Source: Schlesneria sp.
Lineage (GTDB): Bacteria > Planctomycetota > Planctomycetia > Planctomycetales > Planctomycetaceae
Length of the DNA stretch: 64,000 nucleotides
Assembly: GCA_028291515.1 (NCBI GenBank)
Contig: JAQGHU010000107.1
Span: forward strand, 62,001 to 126,000
Direction of reading: 5' to 3'
Shown: in pieces, positions 7,336 to 15,998 of the stretch
How the letters are laid out: each line of letters begins with the position of its first letter
How positions within the stretch are numbered: position 1 is the first letter of the stretch
Position numbers and translations under genes: made by a program
The notes under the pieces: model-generated
Databases searched by the model: none
What the model saw: the letters and a program-made list of their open reading frames with translations, nothing else
Told to the model about the DNA's origin: nothing

Positions 7336-8811
7336 ATGAAGCGTCAGTTGTTCGTCGTTGGCATTTGTCTTGGTTTCATCAGTTCCGCGATTGCGGCTGA
7401 TCTGCCCCAGAAAGTGGAGGCATCAGCCAAGGCTGCTGTTCCGCCGCGAATAATCTCGGGCCGAACACAACTCGAAGCGTTGTTGCTCTCTCCTGCCAAC
7501 CTCGATTTCGAGGGGCGGAAGCACGTCACGGTTCGCGAAGTTCTGGATCAACTGCATCAGCAGCATCATCTTTCGCTGCGGTTCGACACGCCGACCTTGG
7601 CCTCGATGTTGGACAAGTCTTCGCAGACGCCCGCTTATCGTTCTGCCCAAGTCGCGACGAACTATATGGCCCCACTGGGATTTGCGGCTTGTTATCCCGG
7701 AGTAAGCTGCCAGCCGGGAGTCGTCCACATCCAGTCTTCTCAGCCAGCGTTTCCCGTAGCCGCCGCTGCGTACTATTCACCAGACGAAGCAGGGGACATT
7801 GCCCCGGCCCAACCCGGCGTACAATCCAAAGCCCCGGCCGCAACGGCACCAGCACCTGCCTCTTCGGCGACCCCGAACGTGGCCGTCGCACCTGCGGCGG
7901 CAGCCCCGCAGGTGGGTCCCCAGGCTCCAATGCCTGCGGTCTCCCAAGAGCCACCTGTCTCAGCCACTCCCGCGCCGGCGACCGAGGCACCTGCGCCAGC
8001 ACAAGCGGCTCCCCCAATCTATTACGAACCCGGCACAAGTTCGCAGGCACCACCTTTCGACAAGCCTGGACCAGCGGTGGTCCAACCCGAAGCCCCATCA
8101 CCCAAGGGGATCCAACAGATTCTGGAAGAGTTGCTCGATAAGGAACTCGACATCCAGACGCTGGACTTGTCGCGCGTCAGCATCGCCACGGTCTTGCGAC
8201 AGGCCCTCGACGCCGCCCCGACTGCGCAGAGTGATGAAGTCTCCGGAATGCCGATCCTGATGACGAATGCGGCGTTGCTGGACTACCTGATCGAAGACGA
8301 TGGTCTGCTGATCACCACACGAATGAAAGCACTGTCGACGCGTGAAACCCGGGTCTATTCGATCAAGCATCTGCAGGATTTGCCCGCCGAGCAACTTGCC
8401 AAGACGATTCGTCAGTCGATTCGTCCCTGGAGTTGGCGATCGCAAATCAGTGACCTGGGCGAGCAACTGAAGGGAACTCCGATCCCCGGAGAAACGCTGA
8501 CTTCACTCGTGAAAACAGGCGTGCAACTGGTTGGTGCCGAAGTCGGGGTCGACATCAGTCCCGAATCGACTGCCGAACCCAAGACGATCAACCGCGCCGA
8601 CGAGGCCAGGCAGATGGAGATGCTGGGAGGCGCGATTACCAATGGATTGGTGACGTTCGCTCAAACGACACTGCTGGCGTTGGAAATGGTGCATTACGCC
8701 GAACCTCCGACAGCCAGCATTCAGACGCTGGGTCACAAGCTGATCATTACGCAATCACAGACCGCCCATCGCGAGATCGCCGAACTTCTGAAGCAGTTGG
8801 CGGACGATTGA
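7336..8811 (+). CDS. Secreted Ala/Pro-rich protein with STN/secretin-like segments
   Basis: About 491 residues. The ATG at 7336 is preceded by AAGGAGG with 8-nt spacing; a TTG six bases earlier is too close. A signal peptide is clear (basic MKRQ, hydrophobic LFVVGICLGFISS, cleavage after AIAA). Residues 35-130 contain a segment resembling STN/secretin short domains (VTVREVLDQLHQQHHLSLRF). A long Ala/Pro linker (about 150-250) follows. The C-terminal part repeats the STN-like pattern (VSIATVLRQALDAAP) and ends with a strand-helix (KLIITQSQTAHREIAELLKQL) similar to those in secretin N-domains. No secretin pore domain is seen. It is probably a periplasmic protein; its function is unknown. It is followed by a strong hairpin. 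Confidence 0.7.
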   Translation: MKRQLFVVGICLGFISSAIAADLPQKVEASAKAAVPPRIISGRTQLEALLLSPANLDFEGRKHVTVREVLDQLHQQHHLSLRFDTPTLASMLDKSSQTPAYRSAQVATNYMAPLGFAACYPGVSCQPGVVHIQSSQPAFPVAAAAYYSPDEAGDIAPAQPGVQSKAPAATAPAPASSATPNVAVAPAAAAPQVGPQAPMPAVSQEPPVSATPAPATEAPAPAQAAPPIYYEPGTSSQAPPFDKPGPAVVQPEAPSPKGIQQILEELLDKELDIQTLDLSRVSIATVLRQALDAAPTAQSDEVSGMPILMTNAALLDYLIEDDGLLITTRMKALSTRETRVYSIKHLQDLPAEQLAKTIRQSIRPWSWRSQISDLGEQLKGTPIPGETLTSLVKTGVQLVGAEVGVDISPESTAEPKTINRADEARQMEMLGGAITNGLVTFAQTTLLALEMVHYAEPPTASIQTLGHKLIITQSQTAHREIAELLKQLADD

Positions 8812-8832
8812 TCTCGGTCACGATGCCAGCGA

Positions 8833-8865
8833 CGTGGCCGTGTCTTGGAAGAGGACACGGCCACG
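8833..8865. terminator. Hairpin between convergent genes
   Basis: Perfect 12-bp stem CGTGGCCGTGTC (8833-8844) with GACACGGCCACG (8854-8865), loop 9 nt. There is no T-run on either side, so it is not a classical intrinsic terminator, but its position between the convergent ends at 8811 and 8906 fits a bidirectional stop or a 3'-end stabilising structure. Confidence 0.5.
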
Positions 8866-8905
8866 CTGGCTAAAGCAACTGTCGCGCACGATCAATCAGA
8901 TCGAC

Positions 8906-10129
8906 TCAATCATCTGTCTCAATGGCGCGCACGTCGCTGATGACGCTTCCTTGCGCGAGCAGCGTCGAAATCTGATCGCCGACAGAGAGTGACGAAGCGT
9001 CTCGGATCAGTTCTCCGTCGGAAACACGCTTGGTCAACGAGTAACCTCGATCGAGTACCGCCAACGGACTGAGCGCATTCAAAGATGATGCGAATGCCTG
9101 CAGTTTCTGCTTTGACGATTCGACTACTTGCTTCATCCCTCTCTTCAGTCGCACTTCCAAATCGTCCAGACGATGCGACTGCTCCTGGATGCGTTCCAGC
9201 GGTCGCGAAAAGCAGCGTCGACTGGCAACGGAATCGAGCCTTAGTCGAGCCCGTTGGGTCTGTTGCTTCAATGAGTTCACCAGACGCTGTCGCACTTGAT
9301 CGAGTTCGAGTCGCACGTCCGATTCAAGCGGTACCACAAGCTCAGCCGCCTCACTGGGGGTCAGAGCCCGTCTGTCGGCAACCAGGTCCGCAATCGTGAC
9401 ATCGACTTCGTGACCGACGGCGCTCACGACGGGTATCTTGCAGGCATAAATGGCCCGTGCGACCACTTCCTCATTGAAAGCCCACAGATCTTCCAGGCTG
9501 CCGCCCCCGCGACCGCAGATCACGACATCCACGTCGGGAATCGTATGCACCTTGCGCAGTGCCGCAGCAATCTGACCGGCCGCCTGATCTCCTTGAACGG
9601 CGACCGGTACCAGGATGATGCGAGCTTTGGGCCAACGACGCGTGATCACCTGAATCATATCTCGAACAGCCGCGCCGCTGGGGCTCGTGATGAGGGCAAT
9701 CCGCTTAGGAAATCGGGGTAGCGGCCGTTTGCGTTCGACTTCGAACAATCCCTCTGCTGCGAGCTTCTGCTGCAGTTGCCGGAATGCCAATTCCAGCGGT
9801 CCGATCCCCTTGGGCTGAAGCTGCTCCACGACAATCTGATGTTGCCCGCGCGCTTCGTAAACCTGGATTCCACCCGCGACAATGACCTCCATCCCATCGC
9901 GAAGATCGAATCGCATTCGTTGAGCTGCAGTGCGCCACATCACCGCTTTCAGTTGCGCGGCTTCGTCCTTGAGCGTGAAGTAGATGTGCCCGGATCCGGC
10001 ACGCATCAAGTTTGAGATCTCGCCGCAGACCCAGAGATGTGGAAACGTCGCTTCCACGACTTCTTTGAGAGCAAAGGTCACTGCGCTAACAGTGAGAACG
10101 GGGATAGTCTCAGGAGGACGAGGGGGCAT
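8906..10129 (-). CDS. xseA: Exodeoxyribonuclease VII large subunit
   Basis: Catalytic subunit of ExoVII, a single-strand DNA exonuclease that acts from both ends. The OB-fold domain is N-terminal (HLWVCGEISNL...GHIYFTLKD), followed by the nuclease domain with SPSGAAVRDMIQVITRRWP, then CGRGGGSLEDLWAFNEE and AVGHEVDVTIADLVADRRA. The C-terminal part is a long coiled coil. The length of 407 residues is usual. The ATG at 10129 is used; a TTG at 10144 would add five residues. No Shine-Dalgarno was seen for either. The small subunit gene xseB, often adjacent, is not next to it in this window. Confidence 0.95.
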   Translation of the reverse strand: MPPRPPETIPVLTVSAVTFALKEVVEATFPHLWVCGEISNLMRAGSGHIYFTLKDEAAQLKAVMWRTAAQRMRFDLRDGMEVIVAGGIQVYEARGQHQIVVEQLQPKGIGPLELAFRQLQQKLAAEGLFEVERKRPLPRFPKRIALITSPSGAAVRDMIQVITRRWPKARIILVPVAVQGDQAAGQIAAALRKVHTIPDVDVVICGRGGGSLEDLWAFNEEVVARAIYACKIPVVSAVGHEVDVTIADLVADRRALTPSEAAELVVPLESDVRLELDQVRQRLVNSLKQQTQRARLRLDSVASRRCFSRPLERIQEQSHRLDDLEVRLKRGMKQVVESSKQKLQAFASSLNALSPLAVLDRGYSLTKRVSDGELIRDASSLSVGDQISTLLAQGSVISDVRAIETDD

Positions 10130-10182
10130 AGGTGAAGAGCTCAATCATCGAAGGAAAGCGAACAAGCAAGATGAGGCGATAG

Positions 10183-10974
10183 TCAGCCACCCAGCAGCAA
10201 CCGTCCCACGTGCTTGACGGCCTGGGCTACGTCGTTCGCTCGATCATCACCTTGATTGCGAATCGCTGTCAGCCAGCCGCGATAGTCGATCTCACCCAGC
10301 AGCGCCAGCAATTCTGTCCAGTCGACCACGCCGCTGCCGACGGCGGCTTCCTGGCCGCCGCCATCGAAACCTCGAAAGCCGTCTCGCAACTGAACATGCA
10401 TCGTCACGGCGTGTAGAACTCGCAACGCTTCGGCGTTCGATCGGCCCGTCAACGCGAAATGTGCGGGGTCATAATCGATCCCGATCGGTCCCGATTTCAC
10501 TTCCTGCATGAGCGCCAGCAGATCTTCGGCCGAGTCGTTCGTCGGCGTAATACACAGCACCGTCCCAATGTGATTGGCGTGGTTCGCCAGGTCATTCAGG
10601 ACTTCCACCAGCAGTTGCCGAGATCTTGATTCGCGGTCTTCCGGGATTCGCCCCACTTTGCAGCACAGCGTGCGCGCCTTCAGCGAATACGCGAATGTCA
10701 TCGCTGCTCGTAACTCGCTGACTCGACGATCGATTTCGGATTCGTCTGTCAACGGGCGCGACAACGGGTACGACGCTCCTGCGATCGTCAAGTTCAGTTC
10801 GGTCAGGCGATGCAGGAATTGACGCCGACCCGTGTCTGACAGTTCCGTCGCCACGACTTCGTTTCGCAGATCGAACTGAACACCTTCAACGCCGATGCTG
10901 GCGGCGGATTTCAATGAATCCATCAGCGGCTGGCGAAAACAGCGAGTGGCAACGGCAAGGCGAAACTGATGCAT
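10183..10974 (-). CDS. Sugar phosphate isomerase/epimerase-like TIM-barrel protein
   Basis: 263 residues from the ATG at 10974; a TTG five codons upstream is less likely. AP_endonuc_2/xylose-isomerase-like TIM barrel: begins FRLAVATRCF, then ASIGVEGVQFDLRNE, LNLTIAGASYPL, and the barrel strands GPIGIDYDPAHF and HVQLRDG with the conserved Asp/His metal ligands. The family isomerises or epimerises keto-sugars and related polyols; the substrate cannot be inferred here. It ends 54 nt before the xseA start on the same strand and may be cotranscribed with it. Confidence 0.75.
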   Translation of the reverse strand: MHQFRLAVATRCFRQPLMDSLKSAASIGVEGVQFDLRNEVVATELSDTGRRQFLHRLTELNLTIAGASYPLSRPLTDESEIDRRVSELRAAMTFAYSLKARTLCCKVGRIPEDRESRSRQLLVEVLNDLANHANHIGTVLCITPTNDSAEDLLALMQEVKSGPIGIDYDPAHFALTGRSNAEALRVLHAVTMHVQLRDGFRGFDGGGQEAAVGSGVVDWTELLALLGEIDYRGWLTAIRNQGDDRANDVAQAVKHVGRLLLGG

Positions 10975-11105
10975 GGGCAGCGACTTCAAACTCAGAGCAA
11001 TACAGATTGATCAAGCGTCTATTGTGAATGGCCGGAGATCGGAGAGCAAGGAGGTCTCCCGTTCCGACGAACTGATCCGATTCGGACCTTCGGATTTCTC
11101 CGTTC

Positions 11106-11156
11106 AATCTGCGTACATCTGCGGATCAAGATTCTTGTCCGCAGATGACGCAGATT
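11106..11156. repeat. Imperfect inverted repeat of the TCTGCGT-ATCTGCGGA type
   Basis: AATCTGCGTACATCTGCGGA (11106-11125) is nearly the reverse complement of TCCGCAGATGACGCAGATT (11138-11156), differing by one inserted base, with a 12-nt loop. It lies between divergent genes. Short intergenic repeats of this wording are often seen in planctomycete and related genomes; that is recollection, not a search result. Confidence 0.6.
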
Positions 11157-11212
11157 TCATAGATTGAAGACGAGATGAAGACCGGTACACTGTCTCTGTG
11201 AAGAGAGCTCGA

Positions 11213-13099
11213 ATGGATGTCGCGACGTTGATGGACGAACGGATGACCGAACTGCTGGAAATTGAGGGCCTGAAGACTTACTTCCGCACCGATGCGGGAA
11301 CTGTCAAAGCCGTTGACGATTTGTCCGTCAAGATTCGCCTGGGCGAGACGTTAGGGCTAGTGGGGGAATCCGGCTCCGGGAAATCGGTCACTTCGCTCAC
11401 GATCATGCGCCTGCTTCCCGATGTTGGTGCGATCATCGCCGGGGGACGCATTTCATTCCTGGGCCGCGATCTGGTCCAACTCCCGCGCAGCGCGATGCCA
11501 GCGATTCGCGGCAAAGACATCGCGATGATTTTTCAAGAGCCCGGCACGTCGCTGAACCCCGTCTATCGAGTCGGCGATCAAGTCGCTGAAGCCGTCCTGC
11601 TGCACGAAAGGGTGACACGTGCCCAAGCCCGGCAGCGAGCGCTCGACCTGTTCCGCGAAGTCGGCATCCCTGATCCCGAGATGTCATTGGACAAGTATCC
11701 CCACGAAATGTCCGGCGGGCAGAAGCAGCGCGTGATGATCGCGATGGCGCTGTCGTGCAATCCGAAACTGCTGATTGCCGACGAACCGACGACCGCGCTG
11801 GATGTCACGATTCAAGCTCAGATTCTGGCACTGATTCGCAAGCTGCGTGACGAGCGCGGGATGGCGATTCTGTTTATCACGCACGACCTGGGAGTCATCG
11901 CCGAGATCGCCGACGAAGTCGCCGTGATGTATCGCGGCAAGCTTGTGGAATACAACACCGCTCGAAACATCTTCGCGAACTCTCAGCATCCCTACACGAA
12001 GGGTTTGCTGGCATGCCGGCCACGCCTGCAGACGACTCGGCGTCGATTGCCCACGGTCGCCGACTTCATGACTTCGACCGTCGATGACGAAGGCCGCTTG
12101 ATCATTACCGAGAAGCAGCTATCTCCCGAGCGTCTTGCGGAAATCGAAGGCCGCGGACGAGGACGATTGTTGCATCCCAGGCTCGAACCTGATGCTGCCG
12201 GCGCGGCATACCACTCGGTCAGCACGCTGGTGAACTACGTCCCTGCCAACCAGCAACCGCTGTTGCAGGTCAAAGATCTGCAAGTCTATTACCCGATCAA
12301 GAAGGGTTTGCTCCGACAGACGGTCTCGCACGTCAAGGCTGTCGATGGCATCAGCTTTGAGGTTTACAAGGGCCAGACTCTGGGGCTGGTGGGGGAATCA
12401 GGCTGCGGCAAGACGACCACGGGGCGAGCCATCCTGCGACTGGTTCGAATGACAGGCGGCAGCGTGATGTTCGAGGGACTCGATTGGGCGCACCTTCAAG
12501 GTGCGGCCCTACGTCGTGAACGTCGGCGCATGCAGATCATTTTTCAGGATCCCTACAGTTCGCTGAATCCGCGTTTGACCGTCGAAGCGATGCTGACAGA
12601 AGCGATGAGCGTTCATCGACTCGGCTCAAGCACTCGCGATCGTCGTGATCGATCCGCCAAGCTGCTGGAGGAAGTCGGGCTGCTGGCCGAACATCTGCAG
12701 CGCTACCCTCACGAGTTCTCAGGTGGCCAACGTCAGCGGCTGTGCATTGCCCGGGCTTTGGCCGTGGAACCCGATTTTCTCATCTGCGACGAGTCAGTCT
12801 CGGCGCTCGATGTCTCCGTTCAAGCTCAGGTGTTGAATCTGTTGAAGGACCTTCAGGAAAAACGCGGCCTGACATACATCTTTATCAGCCACGATCTAAG
12901 CGTCGTGAAATTCATGTCCGACATGATGGCCGTGATGAACGCCGGAAAGATCGTCGAGTTCGGGCCATCGGACGAGATCTATGCCAACCCGCAGAACGAA
13001 TACACTCAACGGTTGATCGCCGCGATTCCGCAGCCTTCGCTGGAAGCCATCGAACGGCGCGAACGACAGTTGAAAGAGCGACTGGCAACGGCAAAGTAA
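11213..13099 (+). CDS. Fused OppD-OppF type ABC transporter ATPase (peptide/nickel class)
   Basis: About 628 residues with two complete ABC domains in one chain, the layout of fused DppD-DppF/GsiA-like ATPases. First domain: Walker A GESGSGKS, signature MSGGQKQR, Walker B LLIADEPTTALD, H-loop FITHD. Second domain: Walker A GESGCGKT, signature FSGGQRQR, LICDESVSALD, FISHD. Each domain ends with the Opp C-terminal motif (HPYTKGLL in the first, NEYTQRLI in the second). It would energise uptake of peptides or similar solutes, but no permease or binding-protein gene is adjacent. Start codons GTG 11198, ATG 11213 and two later ATGs are possible. A strong terminator follows at 13368. Confidence 0.92.
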   Translation: MDVATLMDERMTELLEIEGLKTYFRTDAGTVKAVDDLSVKIRLGETLGLVGESGSGKSVTSLTIMRLLPDVGAIIAGGRISFLGRDLVQLPRSAMPAIRGKDIAMIFQEPGTSLNPVYRVGDQVAEAVLLHERVTRAQARQRALDLFREVGIPDPEMSLDKYPHEMSGGQKQRVMIAMALSCNPKLLIADEPTTALDVTIQAQILALIRKLRDERGMAILFITHDLGVIAEIADEVAVMYRGKLVEYNTARNIFANSQHPYTKGLLACRPRLQTTRRRLPTVADFMTSTVDDEGRLIITEKQLSPERLAEIEGRGRGRLLHPRLEPDAAGAAYHSVSTLVNYVPANQQPLLQVKDLQVYYPIKKGLLRQTVSHVKAVDGISFEVYKGQTLGLVGESGCGKTTTGRAILRLVRMTGGSVMFEGLDWAHLQGAALRRERRRMQIIFQDPYSSLNPRLTVEAMLTEAMSVHRLGSSTRDRRDRSAKLLEEVGLLAEHLQRYPHEFSGGQRQRLCIARALAVEPDFLICDESVSALDVSVQAQVLNLLKDLQEKRGLTYIFISHDLSVVKFMSDMMAVMNAGKIVEFGPSDEIYANPQNEYTQRLIAAIPQPSLEAIERRERQLKERLATAK

Positions 13100-13367
13100 A
13101 AGCCATTTGAACGGCAGTTTTCGCTCCTATTCCCGGCAACAGATGACGTTGTGGCGTGTGGTTATTTTCCTTAAGAATTCTGTCTTGTGAACGTTGCCGG
13201 GAAGGCCTATAACCCGCCCGCTTTATCGGACAGACATGATTCCGCCGGAGGTGCCAAACCTTATTTGTGGGCTCGGATCGATTCAACGGTGAGTGCTAGT
13301 CACTACCGGATCCCGCTCAACTCTTGCGACTCCACCGTCGCGATCCACATGTCCGATAAGCGATTAC

Positions 13368-13408
13368 GAGACCACGACATCCACAAGATGTCGTGGTCTC
13401 TTTCTTTT
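13368..13408 (+). terminator. Strong intrinsic terminator
   Basis: Perfect 13-bp stem GAGACCACGACAT (13368-13380) with ATGTCGTGGTCTC (13388-13400), 7-nt loop, followed by TTTCTTTT. It is 270 nt after the end of the fused ABC ATPase, the only plus-strand gene it can serve. Confidence 0.85.
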
Positions 13409-13422
13409 CCATCGGCCTGATT

Positions 13423-13450
13423 CCGTCATTCGCGCGCAGGCGGGAATCCA
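13423..13450. repeat. Single REP-like element (ATTCCCGC family)
   Basis: Matches the palindromic unit found as inverted pairs at 33151-33254 and 62156-62270, with one substitution (CATTCGCGCGCAGGCGGGAA). Here it is unpaired and lies just behind a terminator. Confidence 0.75.
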
Positions 13451-13679
13451 CTGAGCCAGGCTGGCTCGCCTGAATGGCCGTGAGAGATGATGGCCGCTCC
13501 GGATCACTGATTACCGACATCGTGAATAATCCGGCTAAACTGGCGTCGCTCAGCCACAAATTTGCGTCAGTCCGGAACTTGTCAGTTTCGCAGGTGCAAA
13601 TCCTCGCGGTATACTTTCCCCGCGTCCTTCAATGTCCATGCGCGCCGTCCCCGCCTGCCGATTCGGGAGATTTTTCCTG

Positions 13680-15974
13680 ATGGTTCCTTGTCCGAATGTG
13701 AAACTGTGCGGGTTAGTTGGATTGTGTCTGTTGCTGGGCATTCACGGGAACGGATACGGCACTGACCTGCCGAAGTTTTCCGAGACTGAACGCAATCACT
13801 GGGCCTTTCAACCGGTCTCTCGGCCAGCAATCCCGACAACGTCCGAGTCCACCCTATCGCAGCCCCTCAACGAGATCGATTCGTTTGTTTTGTCCGCACT
13901 CCAAAAGGATGGGCTCGAATTCTCGAAGCCAGCCGACAAGCTAACGCTACTGCGACGAGTCACCTTTGATCTGATCGGTTTGCCACCCACTCCCGCCGAA
14001 GCTACTGAGTTCCTGGCTGATGAATCTCCGGAAGCCTATTCGAAAGTCGTCGACCGACTGCTCGCCAGTCCGCACTATGGCGAAGCGTGGGGGCGGATGT
14101 GGCTGGATGTGGTGCGATTCGCAGAGACCGCCGGGTTTAACGCCGATCCGGCACGACCCCTGGCTTACAAGTATCGCGACTACGTCATTCGCGCCTTCAA
14201 CCGCGGACTCCCCTATGATCAGTTCCTGCAAGAACAACTCGCCGGCGACGAATTGTTCCCCGATAATGTCGAGGCCCTCACGGCGACCGGCTACTGCCGG
14301 ATGTGGGCTGATGAGAGCAACGCATCCAACATTCATCTCGCCCGCCAACTGGCGCTAAATGATTTGACGGGAAACCTGGGAGCCGCGGTCCTGGGGCTTT
14401 CGATCGGCTGTGCTCAATGCCACGACCACAAATTCGATCCGCTATTGCAGACTGACTTCTACCAGTTGCAGGCTTTCTTCTCGGGCATCGTCCTCGAAGA
14501 TAGAGTCCCCGTGGGATCGCATGATCAGTTGACCGAGTATCAGCATCGTCGACAAGAATGGCTCGATGAAACGGCCGATCTACGTCACGAGCTGCATGCG
14601 ATCGAAATTGAAGCGCGCATCAAGATGGCGGGCGATCGCCGGATGAAGTTCCCTCAAGACGTGCTCGCCGCGATTGACTGTCTGCCCGAAGAGCGGACAA
14701 CAATGCAGCGGCAGTTGGCGTTCTGGTCGGAACGGCAAATGGAATATAAAAATGACGACCTTCCCAAAAATGTGAGTGACGAGAAGAAGAGCCGACGCGA
14801 AGAACTGTTGAAGCTGATTGCCGAGGCACGCAAGCAGCAACCCAAGCCGCCGCGAGAAACAAGCGTCATGGCGGTCGCCGAATTGTCGACTGAGCCACCG
14901 AAGACACACCTGCTCAATTCAGGAAGCTATGACCAACCAACCGACGAGTTGCCACCGCACTATCCCGCCATCCTGCGAAAGGCGGAAACTGTGGAGCCGC
15001 CGACGTTCGTTCCGCCCAGCGACCGCTCCTCCGGCCGCCGCTCGGTCCTGGCCAAGTGGCTGACTTCGGCCGACCATCCACTGACTCATCGCGTCTGGGT
15101 GAATCGCCTCTGGCAGGGACATTTCGGTCGCGGTCTGGTCGATAATGCCAATGATTTCGGCGTGCTCACCCCCGCCCCGGCGCACCTTCCTCTACTGAAC
15201 TGGCTGACTTCCGAATTTATTGCCCAAGGCTATGACACCAAGCACCTGCACCGCTTGATTGTCATGTCAGCCACCTATCGCCAAGCCAGCAATGTGCGAT
15301 CCTCTGACGATGAGCCGGATTCGAAAGCGATCGCGTCCGAGCAACAGTTGCCACAGCACGTCTATGCCAGTTTCCCTCGCCAGCGTCTCTCGTCCGAACG
15401 AATCCGCGATTCGTGGCTGGCCTCGGCGGGAACCTTGAACGACACGATGTTCGGCCCCGGGGTTCGGCCCGAGTTGCCACCCAACTTTGGTGGCGCCGGA
15501 AATTGGAAACTGAGCGAACCACCCGAACGAACACGGCGTTCCGTTTACATCTATGCGAAGCGCAACTTACCCTACCCATTGATGGCCGCATTCGATTTTC
15601 CCGACATGCACGAAACGTGTGGTTGCCGTACCAAAACCACGATCGCTCCTCAAGCCCTGATGCTGCTCAACAGCAGCTTGATTCTTGATGCGGCGAAGCA
15701 ACTTGCTCAACGCGCCAAGAGCGAAGCCGATTCCGCCGACCCGGATGCTCAGACGACAACCGCCTGGAAGATTGCCTTTGGTCGAACTCCCAGCTCACGT
15801 GAACTGGAAGTATCGCGAAAGTTTATTGCCGATCAGCAACTGACGATCGCGACTTCCGATCAGACTCGGACCGGTGAGGATGCCAATCGCGCGAAAGACT
15901 CGGATTTTGATGAGGCCTTCATCGACCTGTGCCACGCGCTCTTGAACGCAAATGAATTTTTGTTTGTGGAGTGA
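13680..15974 (+). CDS. PSD1-type secreted protein (DUF1549 and DUF1553)
   Basis: 764 residues from the ATG at 13680; an ATG at 13632 would prefix 16 residues before the signal peptide, so the later start is preferred. Signal peptide: VKLCGLVGLCLLLGIHGNG. DUF1549 region: WAFQPV, then LRRVTFDLIGLPPTPAEATE, WLDVVRFAETAGFN, and the cytochrome-like CAQCHDHKFDP. DUF1553 follows a charged linker: SVLAKWLTSADHPLTHRVWV, HRLIVMSATYRQASN, APQALMLLNS, ending LLNANEFLFVE. The family is exported, very abundant in planctomycetes and of unknown biochemical function. Unlike the protein at 46525 it has no N-terminal PSCyt1 domain, and the usual DUF1501 partner gene does not follow; a minus-strand gene does. 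Confidence 0.9.
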   Translation: MVPCPNVKLCGLVGLCLLLGIHGNGYGTDLPKFSETERNHWAFQPVSRPAIPTTSESTLSQPLNEIDSFVLSALQKDGLEFSKPADKLTLLRRVTFDLIGLPPTPAEATEFLADESPEAYSKVVDRLLASPHYGEAWGRMWLDVVRFAETAGFNADPARPLAYKYRDYVIRAFNRGLPYDQFLQEQLAGDELFPDNVEALTATGYCRMWADESNASNIHLARQLALNDLTGNLGAAVLGLSIGCAQCHDHKFDPLLQTDFYQLQAFFSGIVLEDRVPVGSHDQLTEYQHRRQEWLDETADLRHELHAIEIEARIKMAGDRRMKFPQDVLAAIDCLPEERTTMQRQLAFWSERQMEYKNDDLPKNVSDEKKSRREELLKLIAEARKQQPKPPRETSVMAVAELSTEPPKTHLLNSGSYDQPTDELPPHYPAILRKAETVEPPTFVPPSDRSSGRRSVLAKWLTSADHPLTHRVWVNRLWQGHFGRGLVDNANDFGVLTPAPAHLPLLNWLTSEFIAQGYDTKHLHRLIVMSATYRQASNVRSSDDEPDSKAIASEQQLPQHVYASFPRQRLSSERIRDSWLASAGTLNDTMFGPGVRPELPPNFGGAGNWKLSEPPERTRRSVYIYAKRNLPYPLMAAFDFPDMHETCGCRTKTTIAPQALMLLNSSLILDAAKQLAQRAKSEADSADPDAQTTTAWKIAFGRTPSSRELEVSRKFIADQQLTIATSDQTRTGEDANRAKDSDFDEAFIDLCHALLNANEFLFVE

Positions 15975-15998
15975 TCGTCGGGTCGAAGCGGGAATGCG

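Larger units (their letters stand above)
13100..13679. other. Intergenic stretch with terminator and one REP-like element
   Basis: No convincing coding sequence. It contains an intrinsic terminator (13368-13408) and a single REP-like palindrome (13423-13450). TTCCCGGCAAC near 13130 and GTTGCCGGGAA near 13192 form a long-range inverted repeat of unknown meaning. Confidence 0.6.

Noticed and set aside
7689-8260. Alternative long frames over the Ala/Pro-rich secreted protein
   Set aside because: They arise from the G+C-rich Ala/Pro linker, lack start signals, and contradict the signal peptide and strong Shine-Dalgarno of the chosen gene.
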